From Armatimonadota bacterium (GTDB lineage Bacteria > Armatimonadota > Zipacnadia > UBA1398 > JAKPQA01), in the NCBI GenBank assembly GCA_029547025.1, contig JAKPQA010000131.1:1-53019 (forward strand): DNA of 53,019 bases, written 5' to 3'. Positions 31,931-41,700 of this stretch are shown in pieces (positions within the stretch are counted from its first letter, which is position 1; the number at the start of each line of letters is the position of its first letter). The notes under the pieces are model-generated. The model worked only from the letters and a program-made list of their open reading frames with translations. It made no database searches and was not told the origin of the DNA. Both the position numbers and the translations under genes were made by a program.

Positions 31931-34693
31931 ATGCGTACGGCATGCCTTGTGATAGCGGGCCTCGCCTGCGCGGCCGTGGCGGCCGCCATCGATGTGCCCA
32001 ACGCCGGTATGGAGGTTGGAGCCGAGGGCCCGGAAGGCTGGACTTGGGCGCCGGGCGAGGGCGGCCAGGGCCATTTCGCCGTCGACACCGAACACGCCCA
32101 CTCGGGTGCCCGTTCGTTCCGGGTCACGCGGGTCGGAGCGGCGGGCTACCTTGATCTCACCAGCCCTCGTCTGGCCGTCGAGCCGGGCAAGACCTATGAG
32201 GTGGCGGCCTGGGTGTATCCGCTGTCGCGCGTGAAGCGCGGGGTCTACTTCATGGTGAACCAGTTCGCCCAGGCTGACGGCGCGCTCACCCTCCCGAACA
32301 CCTTCGGCTTCACCGGGCAGACACTCGCGGTCGGAGAGTGGCAGCGACTAACGGTTCGAGTCACCATCCGCGAGGGCATGGATCACATCGCCATCCATTG
32401 CATCCACGCCATGGCGCCCTCGGATGTGTGCTGGGACGACTTCACGGTGACCGAGGCCGGCGAGCTGCCGCCGCCACGGTACGAGCGCCCGGCGCCGGAG
32501 GCGCTTCCCGACCTGGCGCCGGCGGTGGAGACGGTGCGCCAGCGCGAGCGGGCCCGCGCGGCCATCGAGATCCGTCAGGGCCGGCCGCGGCTGGTGATCG
32601 ACGGCCAGACCGTTCCGTGGAACTTCTACGTCGGGCCGGTGTGGGACACCAACCAGTGCCAGATCGCCGACTTCCGCGATGCCAACATCCGCGTCTACTG
32701 CGTCCCCCTGGTGATGGGCCGCAACGTGTGGGGCGACCGAGGCCCGTGGCGAGGACCGGGCCAGTTCGACTTCGCCGAGGTCGACGACCTGCTGTGGCGT
32801 GTGCTGCGCGTCGATCCTGAGGGCTACATCATCTTCTACATGGGCTGCGACCCCTATGCGAGCTGGGGAGCGGAGCATCTGGACGATGTGACCCAGGACC
32901 AACACGGCCAGCACGCGATTGTCGACATGCACCCCAAGCGCTGGGGCGAGGACCCGGGGCCGGGCGAGCGGTTTGGTCCCTCGCCCGTGTCGCCGACGCT
33001 GCGGGCCGACATGGCCGACGCCATGCGGCGACTGGTGGCGCACGTCGAGTCCAGCGAGCCGGGCAAGGCGGTCATCGGCTATCACGTGGCCGGCTTCAAC
33101 GACGGCCAGTGGTTCCAGTGGGAGCGCCTTGTCGAGGGCGACCTGCACCTTTCCGATTACTGCCCCGGCGCCGTGGCCAGCTTCCGCGAATGGCTGCGGC
33201 GGCGCTACAACCACGACGAGGAGGCGCTGCGGCGGGCGTGGGCACGTCCGGACGCCTCCTTCGACACCGTGACGGTCCCGAGCGAGGCGCGGCGCATGGG
33301 CCCCGGCTTCTTCCTCGATCTGCCTCAGGATCAGGACATCGCCGACCACACACGCTTCTACAGCGAGGGCGTGGCCGAAACGGTCGAGATGCTGGCGGGA
33401 GTGCTCAAGGCCGAGACGAAGCGGCCCATCATCTGCGGAACCTACTATGAGGACATCACCTGCAACAGCGCCAACCACATCGCCCTGGGCCGGCACCTCG
33501 ACAGCCCGGCCATGGACTACCTCACCGGCCCGGCCGCGTATGGGATCCGCATGGCGGGCCACCAGGGCGCGGTGCGCAACGTGCACGGCTCGACGCTGCT
33601 GCACGGGAAGATGTACCTGACGGAGCAGGACTGGCGATCGTGGCACTCCGAGCCGAATGAGCCGGAGCAGAACTTCGATTGGGGCCGCGCCGAGGACGCC
33701 GAGACGCACAACGCCATGGTCCGCCGCGAATCGGGCATGATGCTGGCCTTCGGCCTCGGCACCTGGTGGTATGACATGGGCGGAGGCTGGTTCCACGATC
33801 CGGCCATCATGTCGGCCGTCGCTGAGGCGCGGCGGGCCTTCGACCGGGATCTGGCTGTCGGTCCGAACCGGGCCGACTTGGCCGTAGTGGTCAGCGAGGA
33901 AAGTGACGCCGTCGTCAGGCCCGGCGCCGGCGGCTTCGCCCGGTTCCGTGGCGTGCTCGAGCAGATCCACGAGATCAACACGGCCGGGGTGCCCTACAAG
34001 GTCTACCTGCTCCCCGACCTGGCACGCGACGACATCCCGAAGCACCGCGCCTACCTGTTCTTGAACGCCTATCAGCTCACCGAACGCGATCGCGCGGCCA
34101 TCGACCAGCTCAAGGGTGAGGGGCGCCTGCTCGTGTTCCTGCACGCTCCGGGATACGCCGGCGCGGCGGACCCGGCCGCGACCATATCGGAGTTGACGGG
34201 CATCGGCGTGCGAAGGTTGCCGGAGGATGCCCGGCTCTCCTTGGAGCCTATCGGAGCGACGCACCCGGCTGTTCCCGGTCCGGCGAACTGCCTCACGGTC
34301 TGGCCAGGGCCCATCGCGCCGGCATTCGAGATCGCGGACGAGGCGGCCACACCACTGGCCAAGTACGCAGGCCTTCCGAACCTGGCCACGGCCGCGAAGG
34401 ACATGGGCGAGTGGAAGTCGGTCTTTATCGGCGGGCTCGGGCTCACGGATGAGTTCGTGCACGCCATGGCGCGATGGGCCGGGTGCTGGTGCACGGCGGA
34501 GCCGGGCGATGCGGTATACGCCAACGAGAGCTTCATCACCATCCACGCGCTGTATCCCGGCCACAAGGTGCTGACGCTGGCTCGGCCGTCGCGGGTCGTG
34601 GACCTGACCTCGGGCGAGACGCTTGGCGAGGGGCTATCGATCATCGAGCTGGACATGGAGCGGGCCGAGACACGGTGGTTCGCGCTCGAGTGA
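31931..34693 (+). CDS. secreted GH42-like beta-galactosidase-family protein with N-terminal CBM
   Basis: A 920-residue exported protein (signal TACLVIAGLACAAVAAA). Residues about 20-165 form a CBM4/9-type sandwich (GHFAVDTEHAHSGARSFRVT, TYEVAAWVYPLSRVKRGV, DVCWDDFTVTEAG). A TIM-barrel-like region (about 195-600) shows GH42 features: IADFRDANIRVYCVPLVMGR, YIIFYMGCDPYASWGAE, a barrel helix with FREWLRRRYNHDEEALRRAW, and MYLTEQDWRSWHSEPNE. A glutaminase-like trimerisation domain follows (LAVVVSEESDAVV, KVYLLPDLARDD, ANESFITIHAL). Activity is probably a beta-galactosidase-like glycosidase. ATG 31931 follows GGAGGGTGGGAG. Confidence 0.84.
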   Translation: MRTACLVIAGLACAAVAAAIDVPNAGMEVGAEGPEGWTWAPGEGGQGHFAVDTEHAHSGARSFRVTRVGAAGYLDLTSPRLAVEPGKTYEVAAWVYPLSRVKRGVYFMVNQFAQADGALTLPNTFGFTGQTLAVGEWQRLTVRVTIREGMDHIAIHCIHAMAPSDVCWDDFTVTEAGELPPPRYERPAPEALPDLAPAVETVRQRERARAAIEIRQGRPRLVIDGQTVPWNFYVGPVWDTNQCQIADFRDANIRVYCVPLVMGRNVWGDRGPWRGPGQFDFAEVDDLLWRVLRVDPEGYIIFYMGCDPYASWGAEHLDDVTQDQHGQHAIVDMHPKRWGEDPGPGERFGPSPVSPTLRADMADAMRRLVAHVESSEPGKAVIGYHVAGFNDGQWFQWERLVEGDLHLSDYCPGAVASFREWLRRRYNHDEEALRRAWARPDASFDTVTVPSEARRMGPGFFLDLPQDQDIADHTRFYSEGVAETVEMLAGVLKAETKRPIICGTYYEDITCNSANHIALGRHLDSPAMDYLTGPAAYGIRMAGHQGAVRNVHGSTLLHGKMYLTEQDWRSWHSEPNEPEQNFDWGRAEDAETHNAMVRRESGMMLAFGLGTWWYDMGGGWFHDPAIMSAVAEARRAFDRDLAVGPNRADLAVVVSEESDAVVRPGAGGFARFRGVLEQIHEINTAGVPYKVYLLPDLARDDIPKHRAYLFLNAYQLTERDRAAIDQLKGEGRLLVFLHAPGYAGAADPAATISELTGIGVRRLPEDARLSLEPIGATHPAVPGPANCLTVWPGPIAPAFEIADEAATPLAKYAGLPNLATAAKDMGEWKSVFIGGLGLTDEFVHAMARWAGCWCTAEPGDAVYANESFITIHALYPGHKVLTLARPSRVVDLTSGETLGEGLSIIELDMERAETRWFALE

Positions 34694-34755
34694 TCGACCG
34701 GGGGCGTGCCGGGGCTCCACTGCCTTCTGGGCAGTCATGCACGCCCGTCTTGGTC

Positions 34756-34917
34756 CTAGCTTCCCGTCGAGCGGTAGTGACGGACGCCGAACTGCCAGGT
34801 CCAGAGGGATGCGAGGAGGAAGCCGAGGCTGGCCACGGCAATGGCGCGGCACTGCAGCAGCATGCGGAACTGGGCGGTGAAGACGAAGAGGTAGGGTCTC
34901 AGAGAGCCGCGCCCCAT
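34756..34917 (-). pseudogene. internally deleted ABC-2 transporter permease relic
   Basis: A 53-codon frame starting ATG 34917: GSLRPYLFVFTAQFRMLLQ then CRAIAVASLGFLLASLW and TWQFGVRHYRSTGS. The first 30 residues look like the N-terminus of an ABC-2 permease of the multidrug type (cytoplasmic start, xRPYLxxFxAQFRxLLQxRA). The last 20 look like its C-terminus (hydrophobic helix, then WxxGxRxYxSxGS). Everything between is gone, about 200 residues, with the frame kept. It overlaps the tail of an ATPase remnant by 19 bp, the usual order for this operon. Confidence 0.5.
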
Positions 34918-34994
34918 CCGGTGCTCGCCTCGCCCTCGTAGAACCGGCCGATGATCCCCTCGATGGGCGGGCTCTCGACGAGGATTTGCGGCAT
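34899..34994 (-). pseudogene. C-terminal tail of an ABC transporter ATP-binding subunit (remnant)
   Basis: A 31-codon frame from ATG 34994: MPQILVESPPIEGIIGRFYE then GEASTGWGAAL and stop. The sequence (hydrophobic residue)xVExPPIExIIxxxYEG is the typical end of ABC-2-type ATPases that pair with the permease found just downstream. Walker motifs and the rest of the protein are absent upstream. It is therefore the last 30 residues of a deleted gene. Confidence 0.45.
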
Positions 34995-35183
34995 GGGTGT
35001 CAAGGTCGAGCTGCCGAGCGAGGCGCGGGCGCGATTCTCGGTTCGGGGCCCTTCTGCTATACTCCCCCGGGGCCCGCGCGGCCCTTTCCCAGTGTTCTGT
35101 GGAGCCTGATCGGGCTGTCTCGCGTCTAACCAATGGCGTCGGCCCTGGACGACCCGGCCGCTTCGCCATCTCACCCATATCAT

Positions 35184-35199
35184 GCTGCCGCGCGGCAGC
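35184..35199. promoter_or_regulatory. 16-bp perfect palindrome before the TolB-like gene
   Basis: GCTGCCGCGCGGCAGC reads the same on both strands. It ends 14 bases before ATG 35214, just upstream of the AGGAAGAGGG ribosome-binding site. It could be an operator, or in RNA a 6-bp stem with a GCGC loop that affects translation. No other copy was noticed. Confidence 0.4.
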
Positions 35200-35213
35200 C
35201 AGGAAGAGGGACG

Positions 35214-36746
35214 ATGACCGTGACGAGACACTGGGCGGCGCTGCTGGCTGGGTGGTGCATTCCGCTGGTGCTGGCCGCGGCGCCGGATCCAGCGGCCGCC
35301 GTCAACGTGGCACTGATCACGGAGAGAGCGGGGGCGAACTCCGTCGAGGTGGCCACTGAGGCCGGACTGGGCCGGAACATCGTTCCGGCCTGCAAGATGA
35401 AGGGCTTCCAGTGGAGCTGGGATGGTACCCGTCTGGCCTACGTGACGCCCAAGGACGATTCGCTGGAGCTCCATGCGGTGGATATCCCTGCCGCCATCGA
35501 CACAGTTGTCGCGGCAAGCAAAGACCTGGTGTCGATGCGCTGGGCACCCGACTGCAAGCATCTGGCCTACGCGACCTATGATGCCGCGGCGAAAGTGGGG
35601 CATATTCGGGTGACCGATGTCACCGCGCCCGCGGGCACGGCACCGTTGGATGCGAGTGGTACACTGAACCCGGGGATCTCTGGTGACTACGCTTTCTCCC
35701 ACGATTCACGCTTCCTCGTGTTCGGCGTGCCCAAGGCGACCGATATCACAGTCGGCGAGCACAAGATACCGCAGCGCACGTGCGCCATCGCCGACCTGGC
35801 GCGGGGAACGGTGTTGGAGCTGCCCAGGCTGAACGCCCTCTACTGGGCCTGGTCGCCAACGGCCCCCGAGTTTGGGCTTCTGGCGACCGTGGGCGAGGAC
35901 CTGACGCGCCAACTGATGATCGTCGACGTCACCGATGGCCAGGTGAAGCCCCCCGTGCGAGTCAGCAAGCTCGGAGATCAGCTTCTGGCGGATGTCACGG
36001 CCTTTGATTGGTCGCCGGTGGGAGGGCACCTTGCTTTCCGGACGGCGCTGCGGACGTCGAGGGAAGACGAGAGGGCCACCGAGGGACGCGTGTTCCTCGT
36101 GAACACGCGAACCAAGGTATCGACCATGGTGCAAGGCACCAAGAACGCCATCAACTTCGCCTGGGCGCCCAACGGTCAGGCATTCCTGCTTGAGGACGCG
36201 GACCCCGAGAGTGGAGCGGGCAAGGAGCGGCTTCGCATCGGCCAGCTCAGCGATCCACTGACCGGCGACTCGTGGCTGGTACCGGAGGCAGTGGGGATCG
36301 CCACCACCAAGCTGGCGTGGTCGCCCGACAGTTCCGCACTGGGGTACATTCGGCAAGGGGCCATCTACGTGGTCGATCTGGCGACGCGGAAGACCCGCCT
36401 GTGGTGTGACAGCGTCAACGTCGAAGCGATTTCATGGGTGCCGGACGGAAAGTCTGTGGTGGCGATCATGCGCAGTCCGAAGGGGGACTCGCTCAGCATA
36501 TCGCAGGTGGTCCCCAGGGAGGCCGAAGGCTCGGCCACAGTGCGCCGCGTCAGCGGCGAGTTCCGATGCTCGGTGAGCATGGACTGGGCCCCCGACGGCG
36601 TTCACCTGTTGGCGCTGGCGCATCTGAACGCGGATACGGCCAAGGGGCTGCTGTTCTCGTTGCGTCGCGAGGGGGAGCGGCCGCTCGAGGTGTCGCTGTC
36701 CAACGCGGTGGTCTCCGCCTCGTGGTTCCCGAAGGTTAAGCCATAG
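35214..36746 (+). CDS. secreted TolB-like beta-propeller (PD40) protein
   Basis: A 510-residue exported protein (signal HWAALLAGWCIPLVLAAAPD). It is made of repeated propeller blades, each with a tryptophan strand such as GFQWSWDGTRLAYVTP, SMRWAPDCKHLAYATY, YWAWSPTAPEFG, FDWSPVGGHLAFRT, FAWAPNGQAFLLED, LAWSPDSSALGYI and ISWVPDGKSVVAIM. This is the WD40-like PD40 pattern of TolB. It probably binds a periplasmic partner; no enzymatic motif is visible. ATG 35214 has AGGAAGAGGG upstream. An unknown secreted protein follows 43 bp later, so they may be co-transcribed. Confidence 0.83.
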   Translation: MTVTRHWAALLAGWCIPLVLAAAPDPAAAVNVALITERAGANSVEVATEAGLGRNIVPACKMKGFQWSWDGTRLAYVTPKDDSLELHAVDIPAAIDTVVAASKDLVSMRWAPDCKHLAYATYDAAAKVGHIRVTDVTAPAGTAPLDASGTLNPGISGDYAFSHDSRFLVFGVPKATDITVGEHKIPQRTCAIADLARGTVLELPRLNALYWAWSPTAPEFGLLATVGEDLTRQLMIVDVTDGQVKPPVRVSKLGDQLLADVTAFDWSPVGGHLAFRTALRTSREDERATEGRVFLVNTRTKVSTMVQGTKNAINFAWAPNGQAFLLEDADPESGAGKERLRIGQLSDPLTGDSWLVPEAVGIATTKLAWSPDSSALGYIRQGAIYVVDLATRKTRLWCDSVNVEAISWVPDGKSVVAIMRSPKGDSLSISQVVPREAEGSATVRRVSGEFRCSVSMDWAPDGVHLLALAHLNADTAKGLLFSLRREGERPLEVSLSNAVVSASWFPKVKP

Positions 36747-36789
36747 CCTGATGTCATTCTGCGGCTCACCGACTCGTGGGGATTCGTTC

Positions 36790-37809
36790 ATGACTAGACA
36801 AGGTACGCGCTGGCGCAAGGTGCGCTGGCTCGCGGTCGCGGCCATGGCCTGGTGCGGCGTCCACGGCGTGGCCACGGCTCAGACGGCCATGCAGCCTGGT
36901 CCGCCCTTCGATCTGCGTTACGTGGCTCGCCTCGCGAGCCAGCGCGGCGGGCAGCCCATACAGGACGTCGCTCTGATCAACCCGCTCAACCAGAAGGAGA
37001 ACGCCATCGGCTGGGTGGGCACGCCGACCAACCGGGATGCCGTGCTGAACTACGCGGTGGAACTGCGCCGCATCGACAATGGCGGGCAGTACCTGGCCGT
37101 CTTTCACCTGCGTGCCATTCGGTATGAGGGCGTCGACGAGCCTCCCCGGGCCATCGCGACGGTCAGCGGGCCGGATGGGCGCGAGCTGGTTCAGCAGGAG
37201 CTGCAGACCACGGGCAATGTGCAGCTCGCCGCGGTGCCGGTCAACGCCCCCATGCCCGGGGAGTATCGCCTTCGGTTGCGCTGCGGTGGCGCGCGGTACT
37301 TCATGGGAGCGGCCGCTTCGTGCGCCTACCTGCTGCCTGCAGAGTCGCCCTCGGACTCGCCTTCGGAGGGACTGGCACGGATGGGCATCAGTGCCCGGAC
37401 GCTCTACCAGGTCGCAGAGGGTGTCACGGGTGAGGTCACGCCGGCGAGTCTGCGCGAGCTGGTCGACCCACTCAAACAGGCGCAGAACGCGCTCATGTGG
37501 TCCTACAGGGGTTTCGACCGTCACCGCTTCGGCGTCCACTGGCGGTTCACGGCCGATGCCAACATCGCTGACAGGAAGCTACGAATGGGTCTGCAGATCC
37601 GGGTGCCGGTGGGCACGCCGCAACTGGTTCTGCGTGGCCCAGGCAGGGCCGAGATCTGCCGGTGGGAGGTCTACGCATCGCCGGAGCTACGCACGCTCTG
37701 GTTCGAGGTGCGCTTCCCCTCTGTCGGCGAGTACACCCTGGAGCTTCTGGATGAGGGCGTCGGGCGCGCCGATGTCTGCCTGTACAACGCGCTAATGTTC
37801 GACGGCTAG
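36790..37809 (+). CDS. secreted protein of unknown function
   Basis: A 339-residue protein with a signal peptide (KVRWLAVAAMAWCGVHGVATA). It appears beta-rich: VLNYAVELRRIDNGGQYLAV, RLRLRCGGARYFMGAAAS, FGVHWRFTADANIADRKLRM and WFEVRFPSVGEYTLELLDEG. The ALINPLN segment and a fairly even strand pattern suggest two sandwich domains, but I recognise no family. ATG 36790 is used instead of an upstream ATG at 36751 because it places the signal peptide first. It lies between the TolB-like and PfkB genes on the same strand. Confidence 0.7.
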   Translation: MTRQGTRWRKVRWLAVAAMAWCGVHGVATAQTAMQPGPPFDLRYVARLASQRGGQPIQDVALINPLNQKENAIGWVGTPTNRDAVLNYAVELRRIDNGGQYLAVFHLRAIRYEGVDEPPRAIATVSGPDGRELVQQELQTTGNVQLAAVPVNAPMPGEYRLRLRCGGARYFMGAAASCAYLLPAESPSDSPSEGLARMGISARTLYQVAEGVTGEVTPASLRELVDPLKQAQNALMWSYRGFDRHRFGVHWRFTADANIADRKLRMGLQIRVPVGTPQLVLRGPGRAEICRWEVYASPELRTLWFEVRFPSVGEYTLELLDEGVGRADVCLYNALMFDG

Positions 37810-37860
37810 CCGGCGCGGCGGGTGCGAGCCGGGGCCTGGGGTAGGGGGATGGTGGCGCCG

Positions 37861-38778
37861 ATGCGCCTGCTGGTGGTCGGCGACCTGAACGTTGATCTGA
37901 TCATCGCCGGACTGCCTGCGCTGCCGGCTCTTGGTACCGAGCAAGTAGGCACCGATTGCAGCCTGTCACCGGGGGGATCGGCAGCCAACGTGGCGGCTGG
38001 ACTGGCGGCCCTGGGGGCCGAGGTCTCATTGGCGGCCCGTGTGGGTGAGGACCTGTTCGGTGATTATCTCGTTCAGGCGGTTGCGGAGCTGGGCGTGGGC
38101 ACCGCGCCGATCTCGCGGGACGCAAGGCACCGTACCGGCATCACCGTGGCCCTGGCGTGCGCCAGCGATCGGGCCTTCGCCACGTACTCGGGCGCCGTTC
38201 GGGAGTTGGTGCCCGAGCACATCGCCGACTCCGCTCTGGCCACGTCCGACCATGTGCACGTGGCCAGTGTGTACCTCGTTCCGGGCGTGGGGGGGCGCAT
38301 CGAGGAGCTCCTGGCCCGGGCGCGCCACTACGGCTGCACGACGAGCCTCGATACGGGCTTCGACCCAGCCGAGGAATGGGAGGCGGAGCGGATCCGGCGG
38401 GCACTGCGCCACTGCGACGTGTTCCTCCCCAACGAGGTCGAGCTCCGTGAGTTGACGGGAGAGTCTGACGCCGAGACCGCAGCAGGCGGCCTTGCCGCGC
38501 TGGGCCCCACTGTGGTGGCCAAGCTGGGAGCCGAGGGATCCCTGGCGTGCTCCCCGGATGGGTGCGTGCGGCGAGCTCCGGCGAAGCCCGTGCGGGCCAT
38601 CGATACGACCGGCTGCGGCGATACCTTCAATGCGGCATTCCTGCTGCGCTGGCTCGAACGCGCTCCGCTGGACGACTGCATGCGCTTCGCCAACGCGGCG
38701 GGGGCGCTGTGCGCCACGCGCCTGGGCGGAAGCGGTGTGCTGCGCGGGCGTGACGAGGTCGAGGCATTTGCTGGGTGA
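37861..38778 (+). CDS. PfkB-family carbohydrate kinase
   Basis: A 305-residue ribokinase-type kinase. The N-terminal substrate motif is LLVVGDLNVDLIIAGLPALP with the GGSAANVAAGLAALG diglycine loop. The C-terminal PfkB signature DTTGCGDTFNAAF contains the catalytic Asp and anion hole, and VVAKLGAEGSLA is the third element. The substrate cannot be read; ribose, 2-keto-3-deoxygluconate or fructose-type sugars are possible. It is cytoplasmic. ATG 37861 is chosen as the first codon before the conserved strand; an ATG at 37849 in the same frame is an alternative. It fits downstream of the exported glycosidases. Confidence 0.9.
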   Translation: MRLLVVGDLNVDLIIAGLPALPALGTEQVGTDCSLSPGGSAANVAAGLAALGAEVSLAARVGEDLFGDYLVQAVAELGVGTAPISRDARHRTGITVALACASDRAFATYSGAVRELVPEHIADSALATSDHVHVASVYLVPGVGGRIEELLARARHYGCTTSLDTGFDPAEEWEAERIRRALRHCDVFLPNEVELRELTGESDAETAAGGLAALGPTVVAKLGAEGSLACSPDGCVRRAPAKPVRAIDTTGCGDTFNAAFLLRWLERAPLDDCMRFANAAGALCATRLGGSGVLRGRDEVEAFAG

Positions 38779-38794
38779 GGACGGCCGTTGCGCC

Positions 38795-41700
38795 TCAGTC
38801 GACCGGCCCCGGGCGAACCACCCGCGGCGCCGTGGCGATGCGCGGACGGATCGCCAACCAGTCGATGCCCTGGAAGTCCGGATCGGGAATTGCCCGCACT
38901 TCCTCCTCGCCCAGATAGGGACACATGGTGTCGACCCACAGGATCAGCCGCAGCAGGCTCTCGGCGTCGACCTTCACCCCGTGGTGCTCGCCGCTGCTGG
39001 CGCGCTGGATTAGACGGCTCCGGTAGGAGAGCCTCTGCATCGGCTCGGGTGTCACGTAGGCCTTGGGATCCACGGTGCTATAGGCCTCGGTCATGATCGT
39101 GTCGGCGATGCCCCATCCCGGGGGCTCGGGGTCGGGCCTCTGGTAGGGCGCCGCCCAGGTTGGATGGCCGGTGAGGGTGACATAGGGCTCATCGAAATCG
39201 AGGAATCCGGGGCGCCGCGTAAGGTCCAGCACCTTGCGGGCCTCGCCCTCGCCCTGGTGGCACGCACCGCAGTAACGATCGAGCACCGGCTGCACGTACC
39301 GGGCGAAGCTCACGGTGTCCTCGCCCCATGGCGGCGGCGTGATCCGTTCGGGCTCGCTGATGACCGCATCGGCCAACGACTCATAAGCGGGGGCCGTGCT
39401 GTGAAGTTCATGGCAGCCCAGACAGCCCCTCTTCTCGCCGGGCATGACGCCGACGAAGCTACGCATGGTCTGCAGTGCCCGTTGCTCACCATCGAGCAAC
39501 TGGAAATGCAGCGGCCTGCCCGACGGGGCCCAGAACGATACGGAGCCATCCGGGCGGATGGGCACGGTGCCGAGCACCCTCTTGACCCCCTCGGACTGGA
39601 GGATCGACACAACCGGTCCGGTGGAGATGTATGGCCGCCGGTTCCAGTAGGTGTATGTCTTGGCGTCCACCTGGAGGACCCGAAGAAACTTGGCCTTGCC
39701 GCGCAGCGCCTCTGGCGCTCCGCTGTACACGTTGCTGCTGTAGATGATGCCAGGCTTGGGGTTCAGCCGCTCCTCCCGTGACGGCCAAGCCACCGAGTCG
39801 GGGAGTACTGGCGGCCGGGTCCGGGGCCTCAGCGGGATGGCATGCAGAATGTGGTGAGTGCCCTCGTAGATGAGCTCGCGGTTGCCGTCGACATCCATTA
39901 GATAGAGCACGAACTTGCCGTTGCGGTTGGCCGAGACCAGAAAGTCCTTCTCGGTCAGCGGGTACGGCGAGTAATAGGCGCTGTAGACGCCGCTCGAGTG
40001 GTAGTGAGGTGACTCGACGGGATCGACTGGGCCGTTTCCCGACTCGGGCCACTCGACGTCGGCCGTGACCTTGGTCAGACCATTCGGGAAGTTGAACCCC
40101 TTGCTGGGATCGATGATACCCACCGAGCCACTGAACCAGCCATGGTGCGCACTGCCGGTGAACATGACCCGCGAACTCCCGGGAATGCTCCTGACATCCT
40201 TCAACAGATCCGGCCACACGCTCTGGTTACCCCACAAGGTGCTGGTGTGTGTGCCATCGGGGTTGATGGTCCAGAGCCCCTGAGCCCGCCACAGAGGTTT
40301 GTCGGTGTACTCCCATCTGGTGTACATCACACGGCCATCACTCGCCACGGCGGGGAGGTACTCCGGCTCGACATTCGGGGAAACCAGATAGATGTTACGA
40401 CCGTCCCCGTCACACCGGGCCAGCATGTAGGCGTTAGTAGGGGGCATACACCGAACATACGCGTTGCCGCGAGTCGTGCAGAACATGATGTGGCCGTCGG
40501 GCAAGTAGATGGGGTCCAGGTCGTCATAGGGGCCGTCCGTGAGCTGCCTCAAGCCCGTCCCATCGGCGTGGATCTCGTAGAGATGGAACGACTTCTCGTT
40601 GTGCGGCTTGAAGCAGAACAGCACGCGCCGGCCATCGAAGGACACATCGGGCCGCCAGAACGACCCGTGCAAGGGCGCCTTCGGCATGAGCTGAGTCGGC
40701 ACTCCATGGGGAGAGAGGCCATCGAGCACCATCAGGCGAGCTCCGGGCACCGCCATGTAGCCCAGGCGATGCCGGGTCTCGTGTGCCCACTCGGATCCCT
40801 GCGGGTAGGGCATGTCGACGAACAGCACGCGGGCGAAATCGAGCGCCGGGTTCGCGAACACGATGCGGCGCTTCGCCGCGCGGACCCGGAAGTAGAGCTC
40901 CGCGTTGGGCGCAGGCAGGTCCCGCGCGGCGTCCTCGCACTCATCGAGCTCGGCCACAGCCGCGTCGAGGACCCGAACGTCGGCCCCTGACCACCGCAGG
41001 CGCTGAGCCAGGTCACGGGCCCAGCCGATCTCCTGCCGAACCCGATCAGGGGTGGGCGCGCCTCCGGCCTGGTGGAGCCAGTCGCGCTCGAGGGCCTCCC
41101 GCGCCTCGCTCTCGCTCAGCCGCCCAGTCTTGGGCGTCTCGGGCTTCACGTAGGGCGCCACGGGCTCGGCGAGGTATGGGCGGAAACTCACCCGGCTGCC
41201 GAGATCCAGTGCGACCTCGACCCACTCGGCCCAGTCATGCTCGCTTCTGTCGTCAGCCAGGAGTCTGTCGACGCGCTCCTTGATGGCGTCGACCTGGGCC
41301 CACCGGCGCCGGTCTTCATCGGTCTGGCGCGACCACTGCTCATCGGTAAGAGGGCGATACTCGACCGCCAGATCGGCGAGGCGCTCGACGGCGCCGGCCA
41401 GGGCATCGCCCCGGCGAGAGGCGACGCATTCCAGGGGCGTCATCCCGGTCCACGCGGTGAAATCGCGAACCTCCCGTGGGAACGCCGAGGCAAGTTGCCG
41501 CGATACGGCATCAGCGACGTCCTGGTCCACAGGCATACGCTCATCGATGATCCGCCGCCTCAGGCCGGCCAAGGTCCGGGCGAATGTGTCCTCCTGCGTG
41601 TACAGGGCCTGGAGCCGACTCTGGATCGCCACGTCTCGTTGCTGCAGGACCCGAGTCCCCGCACGGTACAGAGCGGCCACGTCGTCGCCGGTGAGCGCCT

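Noticed and set aside
32348-34564. 738-codon minus-strand ORF opposite the GH42-like gene
   Set aside because: Antisense shadow, His/Arg/Val-rich, with no recognisable domain.
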